A DNA stretch of 21,930 nucleotides from an uncultured Eubacteriales bacterium (GTDB lineage: Bacteria; Bacillota; Clostridia; Oscillospirales; Oscillospiraceae): positions 1 to 21,930 of the forward strand of contig USAC01000030.1 of the NCBI GenBank assembly GCA_900552475.1. The letters are read 5' to 3'. The notes under the pieces are model-generated. The model was given only the letters and a program-made list of their open reading frames with translations. It made no database searches and had not been told where the DNA came from. Made by a program: the position numbers and the translations under genes. Of this stretch, positions 1-7,050 are shown in pieces. Positions within the stretch are counted from its first letter, which is position 1. Each line of letters begins with the position of its first letter.

Positions 1-140
1 AAATCGTAGCGCTCCACACCCAGAAGTTCCAGCGCCTTTTCCCCGTCGTAGCAGTAGTCCACGCTGTATGCCAAGCGCCGCAAACTGCGGACAATCGTCT
101 CGCATAGGGCGCGTTCATCTTCAATTACCAAAAGGTGCAT
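1..140 (-). CDS. Response regulator, N-terminal part (OmpR-like receiver), cut by window edge
   Basis: The reverse strand from the ATG at 138-140 reads MHLLVIEDERALCETIVRSL and continues to a segment ending DGEKALELLGVERYD. This is the start of a CheY-type receiver domain: beta-1 hydrophobic run, the acidic pocket E7-D8-E9, and the beta-2/alpha-2 region. The window ends just before the expected phospho-accepting aspartate, so the output domain is not visible; the OmpR class is inferred from the LVIEDE start. A Shine-Dalgarno-like AAAGGGGG lies upstream of the ATG. The gene is divergent from the redox operon that starts at 277 and may regulate it. A partner histidine kinase would be expected further left, outside the window. 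Confidence 0.85.
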   Translation of the reverse strand, partial: MHLLVIEDERALCETIVRSLRRLAYSVDYCYDGEKALELLGVERYD

Positions 141-276
141 AAGAGTCCCCCTTTTCATTTCCTTTTTCTTTATTATAGCAAAAGCAGATAAGATCTGCAT
201 TAAATTTTCGTTCTTAACAGGGATTTTATCTTTCCTGTGCTATGATGATGGCAGAAAAAGTGAAAGGGTGATAAAA
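141..276. promoter_or_regulatory. Divergent promoter region with inverted repeat
   Basis: On the minus strand a TATAAT -10 hexamer (172-177) serves the response regulator gene. On the plus strand an extended -10, TGCTATGAT (238-246), precedes the redox operon, without a good -35. Between them lies the inverted repeat GCAGAT-AAG-ATCTGC (184-198), placed where the spacer and -35 of the minus-strand promoter would be. That position fits an operator, perhaps for autoregulation by the response regulator; this is inference from position only. Confidence 0.5.
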
Positions 277-423
277 TTGAGCTGTGCAAAAAAAGCAGCG
301 GCGCAGGCCACGTTGCTGGTTGTGGGTATCGCCATGCTGTGCTTCGGCGCATGGCGCGGCGAGGCCGCGACGGTACTGAGCAAAGCGATTAAATTATGTT
401 TGGAGTGTGTAGGCATTGGGTAA
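277..423 (+). CDS. CD1871A-type CXXC motif small membrane protein
   Basis: A 48-codon gene starting at TTG 277, with AAAGGG eight bases upstream, and ending at TAA 421-423. The product begins MSCAKKAAAQ, has one hydrophobic segment (about residues 12-24, LLVVGIAMLCFGAW), then WRGEAATVLSKAIKLC and ends CLECVGIG. The CXXC plus the RGE-(x)n-KAI pattern matches the short CD1871A family found in Clostridia, usually beside a 4Fe-4S membrane protein and a TlpA-like protein, as here. It overlaps the next gene by 8 bases, so the two are likely translationally coupled. The function is not established. A thiol-disulfide or metal role at the membrane is inferred from the CXXC and neighbours. Confidence 0.75.
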   Translation: MSCAKKAAAQATLLVVGIAMLCFGAWRGEAATVLSKAIKLCLECVGIG

Positions 424-1336
424 GAAGTTTTCGGGCGCGTCACAGATTATGTCCCGCTTTCGCGGCTGGATACAGGCAGGGGCAACTTTATTGACCAACC
501 TGCACCTGCCGAACTTCCTCAAGGGCAAACTGTACCAAGGCGCAGGGAAAACCGTCTGTGTGCCCGGGCTGAATTGCTACTCCTGCCCGGCAGCCTCCGG
601 CGCTTGTCCTATCGGGGCGTTTCAGGCGGTAGTGGGTTCTTCCAAGTTCAGCTTTTCCTATTATATCACAGGCTTTCTCATTTTGCTGGGAGTCCTGCTG
701 GGACGCTTTATCTGCGGTTTTCTGTGCCCCTTCGGCTGGTTTCAGGAACTGCTGCATAAAATTCCCACGAAAAAGCTCTCCACGAAGAAGCTGAAGCCCC
801 TGACCTATCTCAAGTATGCCGTCCTGCTGGTGATGGTCTTCCTGCTGCCGGCGCTTCTGGTGAACGACGTGGGCATGGGAGACCCGTTCTTCTGCAAATA
901 CCTCTGCCCCCAAGGCGTGCTGGAGGGAGCCATCCCGCTGTCCCTTGCCAATTCCGGCATCCGGGCGGCGCTGGGAAAGCTGTTTACATGGAAATTCAGC
1001 ATCCTGCTGTCGGTGATTGCGCTGAGCGTGGTATTCTACCGCCCCTTCTGCAAGTGGCTCTGTCCGCTGGGAGCGTTTTACGCACTGTTCAACCGGGTGT
1101 CCCTCTTCCAGATGAAGGTGGATCGGAACAAATGCGTCTCCTGCGGGAAATGCGCCAAGGCCTGCAAAATGGATGTGGACGTGACAAAAACGCCCAACCA
1201 TACCGAGTGCATCCGCTGTGGGATGTGCATCCGCGCCTGTCCTACCAACGCCGTCAGCTTCCGCTACGGCTTTGGAGACGGCAAAAAAGAACCTGTAAAA
1301 CCTGCAGATAAATTAAAAACGGAGGAAACAAAATGA
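416..1336 (+). CDS. Membrane 4Fe-4S binding protein (NapH/YccM-like)
   Basis: A 306-residue membrane iron-sulfur protein. The TTG at 416 is the best start (GGAGTG upstream, overlap with the previous gene); ATG 449 is the alternative. Cys48, 54, 57 and 64 form a Cys-rich loop. Three CxxxCP motifs sit at the edges of membrane segments: C100/C104 (CGFLCPFGW), C160/C164 (CKYLCPQG) and C212/C216 (CKWLCPLG). The C-terminus holds two classical ferredoxin motifs, C240-C243-C246-C250 and C265-C268-C271-C275P. This is the layout of NapH/NosR-like electron-transfer proteins that pass electrons across the membrane. With the CXXC peptide before it and the TlpA-like lipoprotein after it (ATGA overlap), it probably feeds reductant to an extracytoplasmic thiol system; that coupling is inference. 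Confidence 0.88.
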   Translation: MGKKFSGASQIMSRFRGWIQAGATLLTNLHLPNFLKGKLYQGAGKTVCVPGLNCYSCPAASGACPIGAFQAVVGSSKFSFSYYITGFLILLGVLLGRFICGFLCPFGWFQELLHKIPTKKLSTKKLKPLTYLKYAVLLVMVFLLPALLVNDVGMGDPFFCKYLCPQGVLEGAIPLSLANSGIRAALGKLFTWKFSILLSVIALSVVFYRPFCKWLCPLGAFYALFNRVSLFQMKVDRNKCVSCGKCAKACKMDVDVTKTPNHTECIRCGMCIRACPTNAVSFRYGFGDGKKEPVKPADKLKTEETK

Positions 1337-2268
1337 ACGTAAAGAAAATCATCACACTGCTGCTGGCAGCACTGCTGGTGCTGTCCCTGGCCGCCTGCGG
1401 CAAACAGGGCAGCGACGACACGACAAAGCCCGACGGCGAGCCCAAGAACGCCCAGGAGGCGGCCGCTATGTACAAGGACCTGATGGATCAGGAGAATGCC
1501 ATTCTGATGGAAAACCAGTCCCTTTGGGAGAAGGTGTTCCTGTCCGCCGACAAGGGCATGACCACGCAGGAGGACGGCAAGAACTACGGTGATTTCCTGC
1601 TGGACACCATTGAATCCGCCAAGGACAAGTTTACCGCCGACGAGCTGAAGCTCCTGCGCCAGGGCGGCGAGAAGATCCGGGAGATCGAGCGCACCCTGGC
1701 CGCCATTGAGGCCAAGTTCCCCGAGGCGGCTCCCAAGGCCCCGGGCGACGGTGACAGCATCCCTGCCGACAGCCCCACGACACCCGGCGACGGCGACAAG
1801 ACGCAGAAGTTCCCCGCCTTCGAGGGCAAGGACCTCAACGGCAACACCGTCAAGAGCGATGAACTGTTCTCCAAGAACGCCGTCACCGTGATGAACTTCT
1901 GGTTCACCACCTGCAATCCCTGCGTGGGAGAGCTTGCCGAGCTTGACGCACTGAATAAGGAACTCGCGGAGAAGGGCGGCGCACTCATCGGTGTCAACAC
2001 CTTCACGCTGGGCGGCGACGAGGCAGCGATTTCTGAGGCGAAGGACGTGCTGGCCAAGAAGGGCGTCACCTATCAGAATGTGTATTTTGACTCAGATGGT
2101 GAGGCGGGAAAGTTTACTGCCAACATCTTTGCTTATCCCACCACCTATGTGGTCGACCGCAACGGCAATATCGTGGGCGACCCCATCGTAGGTGCTATTA
2201 CGGAAAAGAATCAGGCGGAGGCACTGCAAGCCCAGATCGACAAGGCACTGTCCGCCGATAAGGGCTGA
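1333..2268 (+). CDS. TlpA-like thioredoxin-fold lipoprotein
   Basis: A 311-residue protein starting at the ATG that overlaps the preceding stop (ATGA), with GGAGG upstream. It has a lipoprotein signal peptide: KK, a hydrophobic run, and lipobox LAAC with lipidated Cys22. Residues about 40-125 are charged and helical, followed by a Pro/Gly/Asp-rich linker (about 135-158). The C-terminal thioredoxin domain starts at FPAFEGKDLNG and contains FWFTTCNPC (active CXXC at 194-197) and a cis-Pro region AYPTTYVVD. The family (TlpA/ResA/AhpC-TSA) catalyses thiol-disulfide exchange outside the membrane. Its place as last gene of the redox operon suggests it receives electrons from the 4Fe-4S protein. The extra helical N-terminal half is longer than in simple ResA proteins. 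Confidence 0.9.
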   Translation: MNVKKIITLLLAALLVLSLAACGKQGSDDTTKPDGEPKNAQEAAAMYKDLMDQENAILMENQSLWEKVFLSADKGMTTQEDGKNYGDFLLDTIESAKDKFTADELKLLRQGGEKIREIERTLAAIEAKFPEAAPKAPGDGDSIPADSPTTPGDGDKTQKFPAFEGKDLNGNTVKSDELFSKNAVTVMNFWFTTCNPCVGELAELDALNKELAEKGGALIGVNTFTLGGDEAAISEAKDVLAKKGVTYQNVYFDSDGEAGKFTANIFAYPTTYVVDRNGNIVGDPIVGAITEKNQAEALQAQIDKALSADKG

Positions 2269-2513
2269 CCCAAGATTTTTAGAAAGTGTCTACGATGAAG
2301 AAAAAACATCGTAAGCCGGCACATTCTGCGCACCATTGCATCGCCTCTGGCAAGCAAGCACCTATCCTATCGAAATGGCCTTTGAGGGTGAAACCGGAGC
2401 ATCAGAGGGGTGTTCATCCTTGGAGACCCCTGCTCCATCAAACAGGTATTGGACGAACACCTATTTCTTCAGCGGCGGTTTCGCCGTAAAGTATTCGCTC
2501 TGATCCGCAGCAG
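2269..2513 (+). other. Non-coding or degenerate stretch after the redox operon
   Basis: No convincing gene is seen. A 67-codon frame at 2286-2489 is basic and has no family resemblance. Another frame reads RGVFILGDPCSIKQVLDEHL and LQRRFRRKVFALIRSR but contains stops upstream, which suggests the decayed end of an older gene. The stretch ends in the terminator at 2514. Confidence 0.3.
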
Positions 2514-2554
2514 AAAAGCGCCGTCTTGGAAGTAATTCCGGGACGGCGCTTTTT
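2514..2554 (+). terminator. Intrinsic terminator
   Basis: Perfect 12-bp arms AAAAGCGCCGTC (2514-2525) and GACGGCGCTTTT (2542-2553) with a T-run to 2554. The A-run before the left arm makes it potentially bidirectional. It separates the redox operon from the mobile-element remnant. Confidence 0.85.
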
Positions 2555-4103
2555 ACTATCCGCACATTCGATTTCCGCTATTCCTCCTGCTGCTGTGATT
2601 ACAGAAAGGAACGGGAGGTTATGCGAATGGAGAGATTTGTCGCAGAGGGGCAGGGCGGAAGCGGAGAACAAGGCGGCGGAGAGTGTCGGCGAGAAAGCGT
2701 CCGTGCGCGGAAAATACTGGCGGCCGGATCTCAATCGGTCGGAATGGAATCTTCTGAACCGGCGGCTGGAGGAAGAAATCGAAAGTTCAGGACAGTATAT
2801 TGACGAATCGACGAAATGGCTGTATGCTGATGAAAAAGGCGTACAGGTGTTCGCTTTGTACGGCATCGGCGACGGCATGGAGGCTACGCCGCTGTATGCG
2901 GTTGGCGGGAAGAAAGCACTCAAAGCCCATGAATTTCTTACGAGTAAAATGGAGGTCTTGGATAATGAAGCTGAGAGGAACAGAGAAAACGTTGGCCGAT
3001 GGATTAGCGGCGTTCGGGGCGACGAAAAATATGACCGCTATGATACTCACGCTCTTGGCCGAACAGGAACAGTTACAAATGGAACTGATCAACTACATGG
3101 TGGGACACCAAACGGCGACTCCGAGAGAATTGCTGGAAAAGGCAATCGAAATGGTGAGGTAAAGTTCTCGCTGCGAGCACCGGTAGAACGGACAAAGGAT
3201 CTCGTGGCCGTCCACAACCTGACGGAACAGAACCTGCGGGATGCGTTCTATCTGGGTGGGCTGCCGATGCCGAGCATCGCGGTCGTCAAGGCGGCGCTGG
3301 AGAAGCTGCCGGTCTATCGGGGAACAGTGTACCGGCACTACGACTTCGATTCTTTCGGCGGATACGACGCGATGGCGGAGTTCCTGATGCAGTTCAACGC
3401 GGATGAGGCAACGAATCTCGGGAACTACCTATCGGCCAGCACGGTGCGCAACGAGGATCGGACGAACGGCGAGTATACGGTCGACATGGTGATCCAGTCT
3501 GAGACGGGACGCAGCCTGAACGGTTTCGGCCGGAACACAGAGAATGAGGTGCTGCTGCCGAGGACGACCGAGCTAATCGCCGATTCTATGGAGCTTATCA
3601 GCCCGCATAAAGTAAGAATTATCGCAAGGGAGGTTATTAAAAATGGAGAAGGAGCGACCGCTGATGCCGGGACAGCTGGTATGCGTGACGTGCGAGAAGG
3701 CTCACAGGGGCTTGCGGGTATGCGACCGGTATCCGGACGGAATTCCGAGGAAGTACAGGGACAAGGTCGTAGGGATTCCGGACGAGACAGGGACGCCGGA
3801 CTGCCCGGACTACGAGAAGGAGAAGGACCCGGATCGCTGGGTGAACCCGGAGTGGAGAGCGATTATCGAGCAGCTGAGGAAGGGCTGAAATACCAGCCGA
3901 GGGAGCAGAGCGTGAGCGACCGGCAGCGCAGCAGGTATTGTCAACGCACTGAATTCGAGTTGCTTTTCGCCCGCGGGCGTGGTAGGATAGACACATATCG
4001 CCACAAAAGGAGAACCGACCATGGAAGAAAAGAAAAAGCGAATTTTCAGCGGGATTCAGCCCTCCGGGGAGCTGACGCTCGGCTCATATATGGGCGCGAT
4101 TAA
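2526..4103 (+). CDS. Patchwork open frame: mobile-element protein fragments plus ADP-ribosyltransferase-like domain
   Basis: A 525-codon stop-free frame, probably not one real protein. Residues 1-62 look non-coding. Residues 63-140 (KYWRPDLNRSEWNLLNRRL, YIDESTKWLYADEKGVQVFA, LYAVGGKK) resemble proteins of integrative elements and phages in gut Firmicutes (recalled, not searched). Residues 141-210 are the wrong frame of the small gene at 2965. Residues 213-256 (FSLRAPVERTKDLVAVHNLT, GGLPMPSIAVVKA) match a segment common in large polyvalent element proteins. Residues 261-370 look like an R-S-E ADP-ribosyltransferase: R265 in VYRG, S-T in YLSAST (301-306), E339-x-E341 in ENEVLLPR. From about residue 372 the frame overlaps another small gene and then runs 83 bases into trpS. 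Best read as a remnant; a functional ART protein is possible. Confidence 0.4.
   Translation: MEVIPGRRFLLSAHSISAIPPAAVITERNGRLCEWRDLSQRGRAEAENKAAESVGEKASVRGKYWRPDLNRSEWNLLNRRLEEEIESSGQYIDESTKWLYADEKGVQVFALYGIGDGMEATPLYAVGGKKALKAHEFLTSKMEVLDNEAERNRENVGRWISGVRGDEKYDRYDTHALGRTGTVTNGTDQLHGGTPNGDSERIAGKGNRNGEVKFSLRAPVERTKDLVAVHNLTEQNLRDAFYLGGLPMPSIAVVKAALEKLPVYRGTVYRHYDFDSFGGYDAMAEFLMQFNADEATNLGNYLSASTVRNEDRTNGEYTVDMVIQSETGRSLNGFGRNTENEVLLPRTTELIADSMELISPHKVRIIAREVIKNGEGATADAGTAGMRDVREGSQGLAGMRPVSGRNSEEVQGQGRRDSGRDRDAGLPGLREGEGPGSLGEPGVESDYRAAEEGLKYQPREQSVSDRQRSRYCQRTEFELLFARGRGRIDTYRHKRRTDHGRKEKANFQRDSALRGADARLIYGRD
2965..3162 (+). CDS. Small helical hypothetical protein of mobile-element type
   Basis: A 65-codon gene starting MKLRGTEKTLADGLAAFGAT and ending ELLEKAIEMVR. 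The ATG has a strong GGAGG (2951-2955) nine bases upstream, and the composition is that of a real soluble helical protein. It lies wholly inside the long frame 2526-4103 but in another frame, which supports the view that the long frame is not coding here. I believe similar short proteins occur as cargo in Firmicutes integrative elements, but I know no function. No catalytic or metal motif is visible. Transcription presumably comes from upstream, though no clear promoter was found. Confidence 0.6.
   Translation: MKLRGTEKTLADGLAAFGATKNMTAMILTLLAEQEQLQMELINYMVGHQTATPRELLEKAIEMVR
3643..3888 (+). CDS. Small Cys-containing hypothetical protein
   Basis: An 81-codon gene with AAGGGAGG ahead of ATG 3643. 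The product, MEKERPLMPGQLVCVTCEKA and onward, has CVTC, VCDRYPDGIPRKY and DCPDYE, so four cysteines that could bind zinc, then WVNPEWRAIIEQLRKG. The RYPDGIP-(x)n-CP-(x)-E pattern recalls small proteins common in Firmicutes phages and integrative elements. It is directly downstream of, and overlaps in another frame, the ART-like domain. If that domain were a toxin this could be an antidote, but nothing in the sequence proves it; a plain remnant cargo gene is equally likely. Confidence 0.55.
   Translation: MEKERPLMPGQLVCVTCEKAHRGLRVCDRYPDGIPRKYRDKVVGIPDETGTPDCPDYEKEKDPDRWVNPEWRAIIEQLRKG
3960..3988 (+). promoter_or_regulatory. Promoter of trpS
   Basis: TTGCTT (3960-3965), a 17-base spacer, then TAGGAT (3983-3988). 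The expected start is near 3995, leaving an untranslated leader of only about 25 bases, too short for a T-box. Confidence 0.6.
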
Positions 4104-5016
4104 AAACTGGGTCGACCTGCAGGACGACTACGACTGCCTGTACTGCATCGTCGACATGCACGCCATCACCGTCCGGCAGGATCCGGCCACGCTCCGCCGC
4201 CGGAGCGTCAACCAGCTGGCGCAGTACATCGCCTGCGGTCTGGATCCGCAGAAGAATATCATGTTTATCCAGAGCCATGTGCCGCAGCACGCGGAGCTGG
4301 GCTGGGTGCTCGGGTGCTATACGCAGTTCGGTGAGCTGAGCCGCATGACCCAGTTCAAGGCCAAATCCAAGCAGCACGCCGACAACATCACCTCGGGCCT
4401 GTTTACCTACCCCGTGCTGATGGCGGCGGATATTCTGCTCTATCAGACGGATCTCGTCCCGGTGGGGGAGGATCAGAAGCAGCACGTCGAGCTCTGCCGC
4501 GACATCGCCCAGCGCTTCAACGGACTCTACAGCGATACGTTCACGCTGCCCGAGCCGTTTATTCCCAAGGTCGGTGCGCGCGTCATGAGCCTGAGCGATC
4601 CCACAAGCAAGATGAGCAAGTCCGATCCCGACGGGTGCGTGTTCCTGATGGACAAGCCTGAGGACATCATGCGCAAGTTCAAGCGCGCCGTCACCGACTG
4701 CGAGACGGCTGTGAAGTTCGACAAGGAGAACAAGGCCGGCATCTCCAACCTGCTCTCGATCTACTGCGCCGCGACGGGGAAGACCCTCACCGAGGCCGAG
4801 ACAGAGTTCGCCGGACAGGGCTACGGCATCTTCAAGCCCGCCGTGGGCGAATCCGTTGTCGAGCTGCTGCGCCCGATCCGCGAGGAGTCCGAGCGCATCA
4901 TGGCGGACAAGGCGTATCTCGAGGGGATCTATAAGGAGGGCGCGTCGCGCGCGCAGTACCTCGCGAACAAGACCCTCAGCAGGGTTTACCGCAAGATCGG
5001 CTTCGCCGCGCGCTGA
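4021..5016 (+). CDS. trpS: Tryptophan--tRNA ligase
   Basis: A 331-residue class I aminoacyl-tRNA synthetase that charges tRNA-Trp with tryptophan using ATP in the cytoplasm. The start is set by AAAGGAG before ATG 4021. The HIGH-equivalent region is at residues 11-26 (GIQPSGELTLGSYMGA) and the KMSKS loop at 197-201 (TSKMSKSDPDG). FTYPVLMAADILLY (128-141) and PVGEDQKQHVELCRDIA are typical of TrpRS tryptophan and ATP pocket strands. Length is normal for bacterial TrpRS (about 325-340). It appears monocistronic, with its own promoter and a promoter for the next operon after it. No T-box or trp leader is visible, so it is probably not regulated by tRNA-Trp antitermination. Confidence 0.97.
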   Translation: MEEKKKRIFSGIQPSGELTLGSYMGAIKNWVDLQDDYDCLYCIVDMHAITVRQDPATLRRRSVNQLAQYIACGLDPQKNIMFIQSHVPQHAELGWVLGCYTQFGELSRMTQFKAKSKQHADNITSGLFTYPVLMAADILLYQTDLVPVGEDQKQHVELCRDIAQRFNGLYSDTFTLPEPFIPKVGARVMSLSDPTSKMSKSDPDGCVFLMDKPEDIMRKFKRAVTDCETAVKFDKENKAGISNLLSIYCAATGKTLTEAETEFAGQGYGIFKPAVGESVVELLRPIREESERIMADKAYLEGIYKEGASRAQYLANKTLSRVYRKIGFAAR

Positions 5017-5028
5017 AAAAAAATAGAG

Positions 5029-5077
5029 CCAAACGTTTGGAATGTTACTTGCATTTTAGATGAATATCTGCTATCAT
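5029..5077 (+). promoter_or_regulatory. Promoter with upstream 12-bp palindrome
   Basis: A perfect palindrome CCAAACGTTTGG (5029-5040) stands eight bases before a promoter: TTGCAT (5049-5054), 17-base spacer, TATCAT (5072-5077). It drives the NifU-like/GGGtGRT operon. The palindrome is a candidate regulator site; which protein binds it is unknown. Confidence 0.6.
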
Positions 5078-5127
5078 TCTGATTGGATCAAACACCTCAA
5101 AATTCATAGAGAAAGGAATCCGTTATC

Positions 5128-5820
5128 ATGATCTATACGACTGAGGTTCAGCATATGTGTCCGGTGGCCAAGGGCGCCTATCACGGCCCGGCTCCCATCC
5201 CCGAGGAGGGCAAGTGGGTACAGGCCAAGCAGCTGTCCGATATCTCCGGCTTTACGCACGGCGTGGGCTGGTGCGCGCCGCAGCAGGGCGCGTGCAAGCT
5301 GACGCTGAACGTGAAGGACGGCGTGATTGAGGAGGCGCTGGTCGAGACGATCGGCTGCTCTGGCATGACGCACTCCGCCGCCATGGCCTCCGAGATTCTT
5401 ATCGGCAAGACCATCCTCGAGGCGCTCAACACCGACCTCGTGTGCGACGCCATCAACACCGCCATGCGCGAGCTGTTCCTGCAGATTGTCTACGGCCGCA
5501 CGCAGTCCGCTTTCTCCGAGGGCGGTCTGGAGGTCGGTGCTTCGCTGGAGGATCTGGGCAAGGGCCTGCGCTCGCAGGTCGGCACGATGTTCGCCACCAA
5601 GGCCAAGGGTCCGCGCTATCTGGAGATGGCCGAGGGCTATGTCACGCGCGTTGCGCTGAACAAGGACGACGAGATCGTCGGCTATGAATTCATCAGCCTC
5701 GGCAAGATGATGGACTTCATCAAGAAGGGCGACGACGCCAACGCCGCCATGGAGAAGGCCAAGGGCCACTATGGCCAGTTCGATAACGCCGCCAAGTACA
5801 TTGACCCGCGGCAGGAATAA
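5128..5820 (+). CDS. NifU-like iron-sulfur cluster assembly scaffold protein
   Basis: A 230-residue cytoplasmic protein with GAAAGGA ten bases before ATG 5128. Residues 46-95 carry the IscU/NifU-N signature in variant form: GWCAPQQGAC (C49, C56), then VETIGCSGMTHSAAMASEIL with C77 in the GCSGM turn. A further Cys at about 106 (DLVCDAIN) may complete the cluster site. The C-terminal half (about 115-230) is unlike short IscU and includes EISL-type strands and YGQFDNAAKYIDPRQE. The role, building or holding an Fe-S cluster for a partner, follows from the family. The next gene, 14 bases downstream, encodes a GGGtGRT protein, a pairing known in anaerobic bacteria, so a dedicated scaffold for that partner is likely. 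No NifS/IscS gene is adjacent. Confidence 0.85.
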   Translation: MIYTTEVQHMCPVAKGAYHGPAPIPEEGKWVQAKQLSDISGFTHGVGWCAPQQGACKLTLNVKDGVIEEALVETIGCSGMTHSAAMASEILIGKTILEALNTDLVCDAINTAMRELFLQIVYGRTQSAFSEGGLEVGASLEDLGKGLRSQVGTMFATKAKGPRYLEMAEGYVTRVALNKDDEIVGYEFISLGKMMDFIKKGDDANAAMEKAKGHYGQFDNAAKYIDPRQE

Positions 5821-5834
5821 GGAGGACGTGAAAA

Positions 5835-6836
5835 ATGGCTCTGTTTGAAAGTTACGAGAGAAGAATCGGCAAGATCAACGGCGTCCTCGCACAGTACGGC
5901 ATCGGCTCCGTGGAGGAGTGCCGCGAGATCTGCAAGGCCAAGGGCTTCGACCCGTATGAGATCGTCAAGGGCATCCAGCCCATCTGCTTTGAAAACGCCT
6001 GCTGGGCGTATACCGTCGGCGCGGCCATCGCGCTGAAGTCCGGCGTCAAGACCGCCGCCGAAGCCGCGAAGATGATCGGCGTCGGCCTACAGTCGTTCTG
6101 CATCGACGGCTCCGTCGCCGACGACCGCAAGGTCGGTCTCGGCCACGGCAACCTCGGCGCGATGCTCCTGAGCGACGAGAGCAAGTGCTTCGCCTTCCTC
6201 GCCGGGCACGAGTCCTTCGCCGCCGCCGAGGGCGCAATCGGCATCGTCAAGAACGCCAACAAGGCCCGCAAGCAGCCGCTGCGCGTGATCCTGAACGGTC
6301 TCGGCAAGGACGCGGCGCAGATCATCAGCCGCATCAACGGCTTCACCTATGTCCAGACGCAGTTTGACTATTACACGGGCGAGCTGAAGATCGTCCGCGA
6401 GATCCGCTATTCCGAGGGCGAGCGCGCCGATGTCCGCTGCTACGGTGCGGATGACGTGCGCGAGGGCGTGGCCATCATGCACCACGAGGGCGTGGACGTG
6501 TCCATCACCGGCAACTCCACCAACCCCACCCGCTTCCAGCACCCCGTCGCCGGCACCTATAAGAAGGAGTGCATCGAGCAGGGGAAGAAGTACTTCTCCG
6601 TCGCTTCCGGCGGCGGCACGGGCCGCACGCTGCACCCGGACAACATGGCCGCCGGCCCCGCCAGCTACGGCATGACCGACACCATGGGCCGCATGCACAG
6701 CGACGCGCAGTTCGCCGGTTCCAGCTCCGTCCCCGCGCACGTGGAGATGATGGGCCTCATCGGCATGGGCAACAACCCCATGGTCGGCGCGACCGTCGCC
6801 GTGGCCGTCGCGGTGGAGGAGAGCCTGAAGGGCTGA
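5835..6836 (+). CDS. GGGtGRT protein
   Basis: A 333-residue cytoplasmic protein with GGAGG directly after the upstream stop and nine bases before ATG 5835. It contains the family-naming motif at about 259-265, in the context SVASGGGTGRTLHPDNMA, plus conserved blocks IQPICFENACWAYTVG (48-63), SFCIDGSVADDRKVGLGHGN (87-106) and DVSITGNSTNPTRFQHPVAG (221-240). Cysteines in CFENAC and elsewhere could touch a cluster. The family is widespread in anaerobes next to NifU-like proteins, but its biochemical function is not known to me. The operon ends in a strong terminator. Codon use is strongly GC-biased and like trpS, suggesting a well-expressed resident gene. Confidence 0.9.
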   Translation: MALFESYERRIGKINGVLAQYGIGSVEECREICKAKGFDPYEIVKGIQPICFENACWAYTVGAAIALKSGVKTAAEAAKMIGVGLQSFCIDGSVADDRKVGLGHGNLGAMLLSDESKCFAFLAGHESFAAAEGAIGIVKNANKARKQPLRVILNGLGKDAAQIISRINGFTYVQTQFDYYTGELKIVREIRYSEGERADVRCYGADDVREGVAIMHHEGVDVSITGNSTNPTRFQHPVAGTYKKECIEQGKKYFSVASGGGTGRTLHPDNMAAGPASYGMTDTMGRMHSDAQFAGSSSVPAHVEMMGLIGMGNNPMVGATVAVAVAVEESLKG

Positions 6837-6866
6837 GTTTCGGGAGACGATATTTTTATAGCGCAG

Positions 6867-6903
6867 AGCACCCGCAGGAACAGAATCCTGCGGGTGCTTT
6901 TCT
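6867..6903 (+). terminator. Intrinsic terminator of the NifU-like/GGGtGRT operon
   Basis: Perfect 13-bp arms AGCACCCGCAGGA (6867-6879) and TCCTGCGGGTGCT (6886-6898), six-base loop, followed by TTTTCTTG. Confidence 0.92.
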
Positions 6904-6979
6904 TGCGTAATTTAATGCATATCATGACGTAAAAGTGATGGTATCGCTGAAATTCTGCACGGATTTATTAAAGTTTTTC

Positions 6980-7008
6980 TTGACAGCAGCGTTTAGTAAT
7001 GCTATATT
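6980..7008 (+). promoter_or_regulatory. Near-consensus sigma-A promoter
   Basis: TTGACA (6980-6985), a 17-base spacer, and TATATT (7003-7008). This is the strongest promoter in the window. It starts a leader of about 210 bases ahead of the secreted protein gene at 7223. The stretch 6904-6979 before it is AT-rich and holds no gene. Confidence 0.85.
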
Positions 7009-7050
7009 GTGGGCAAGAGGATTTGAGCGATTTAGATAGAAAAAGATATA

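Noticed and set aside
488..1201. Long open frame on the minus strand inside the 4Fe-4S protein gene
   Set aside because: Mirror frame of a GC-biased gene; no motif, no ribosome site, and the plus strand has clear ferredoxin motifs.
3960..4020. T-box or trp attenuator before trpS
   Set aside because: The promoter lies only about 30 bases from the start codon; no room for a specifier stem or antiterminator.
5104..5769. 221-codon minus-strand frame over the NifU-like gene
   Set aside because: Shadow; the plus-strand product has the GCSGM scaffold motif and a good ribosome site.
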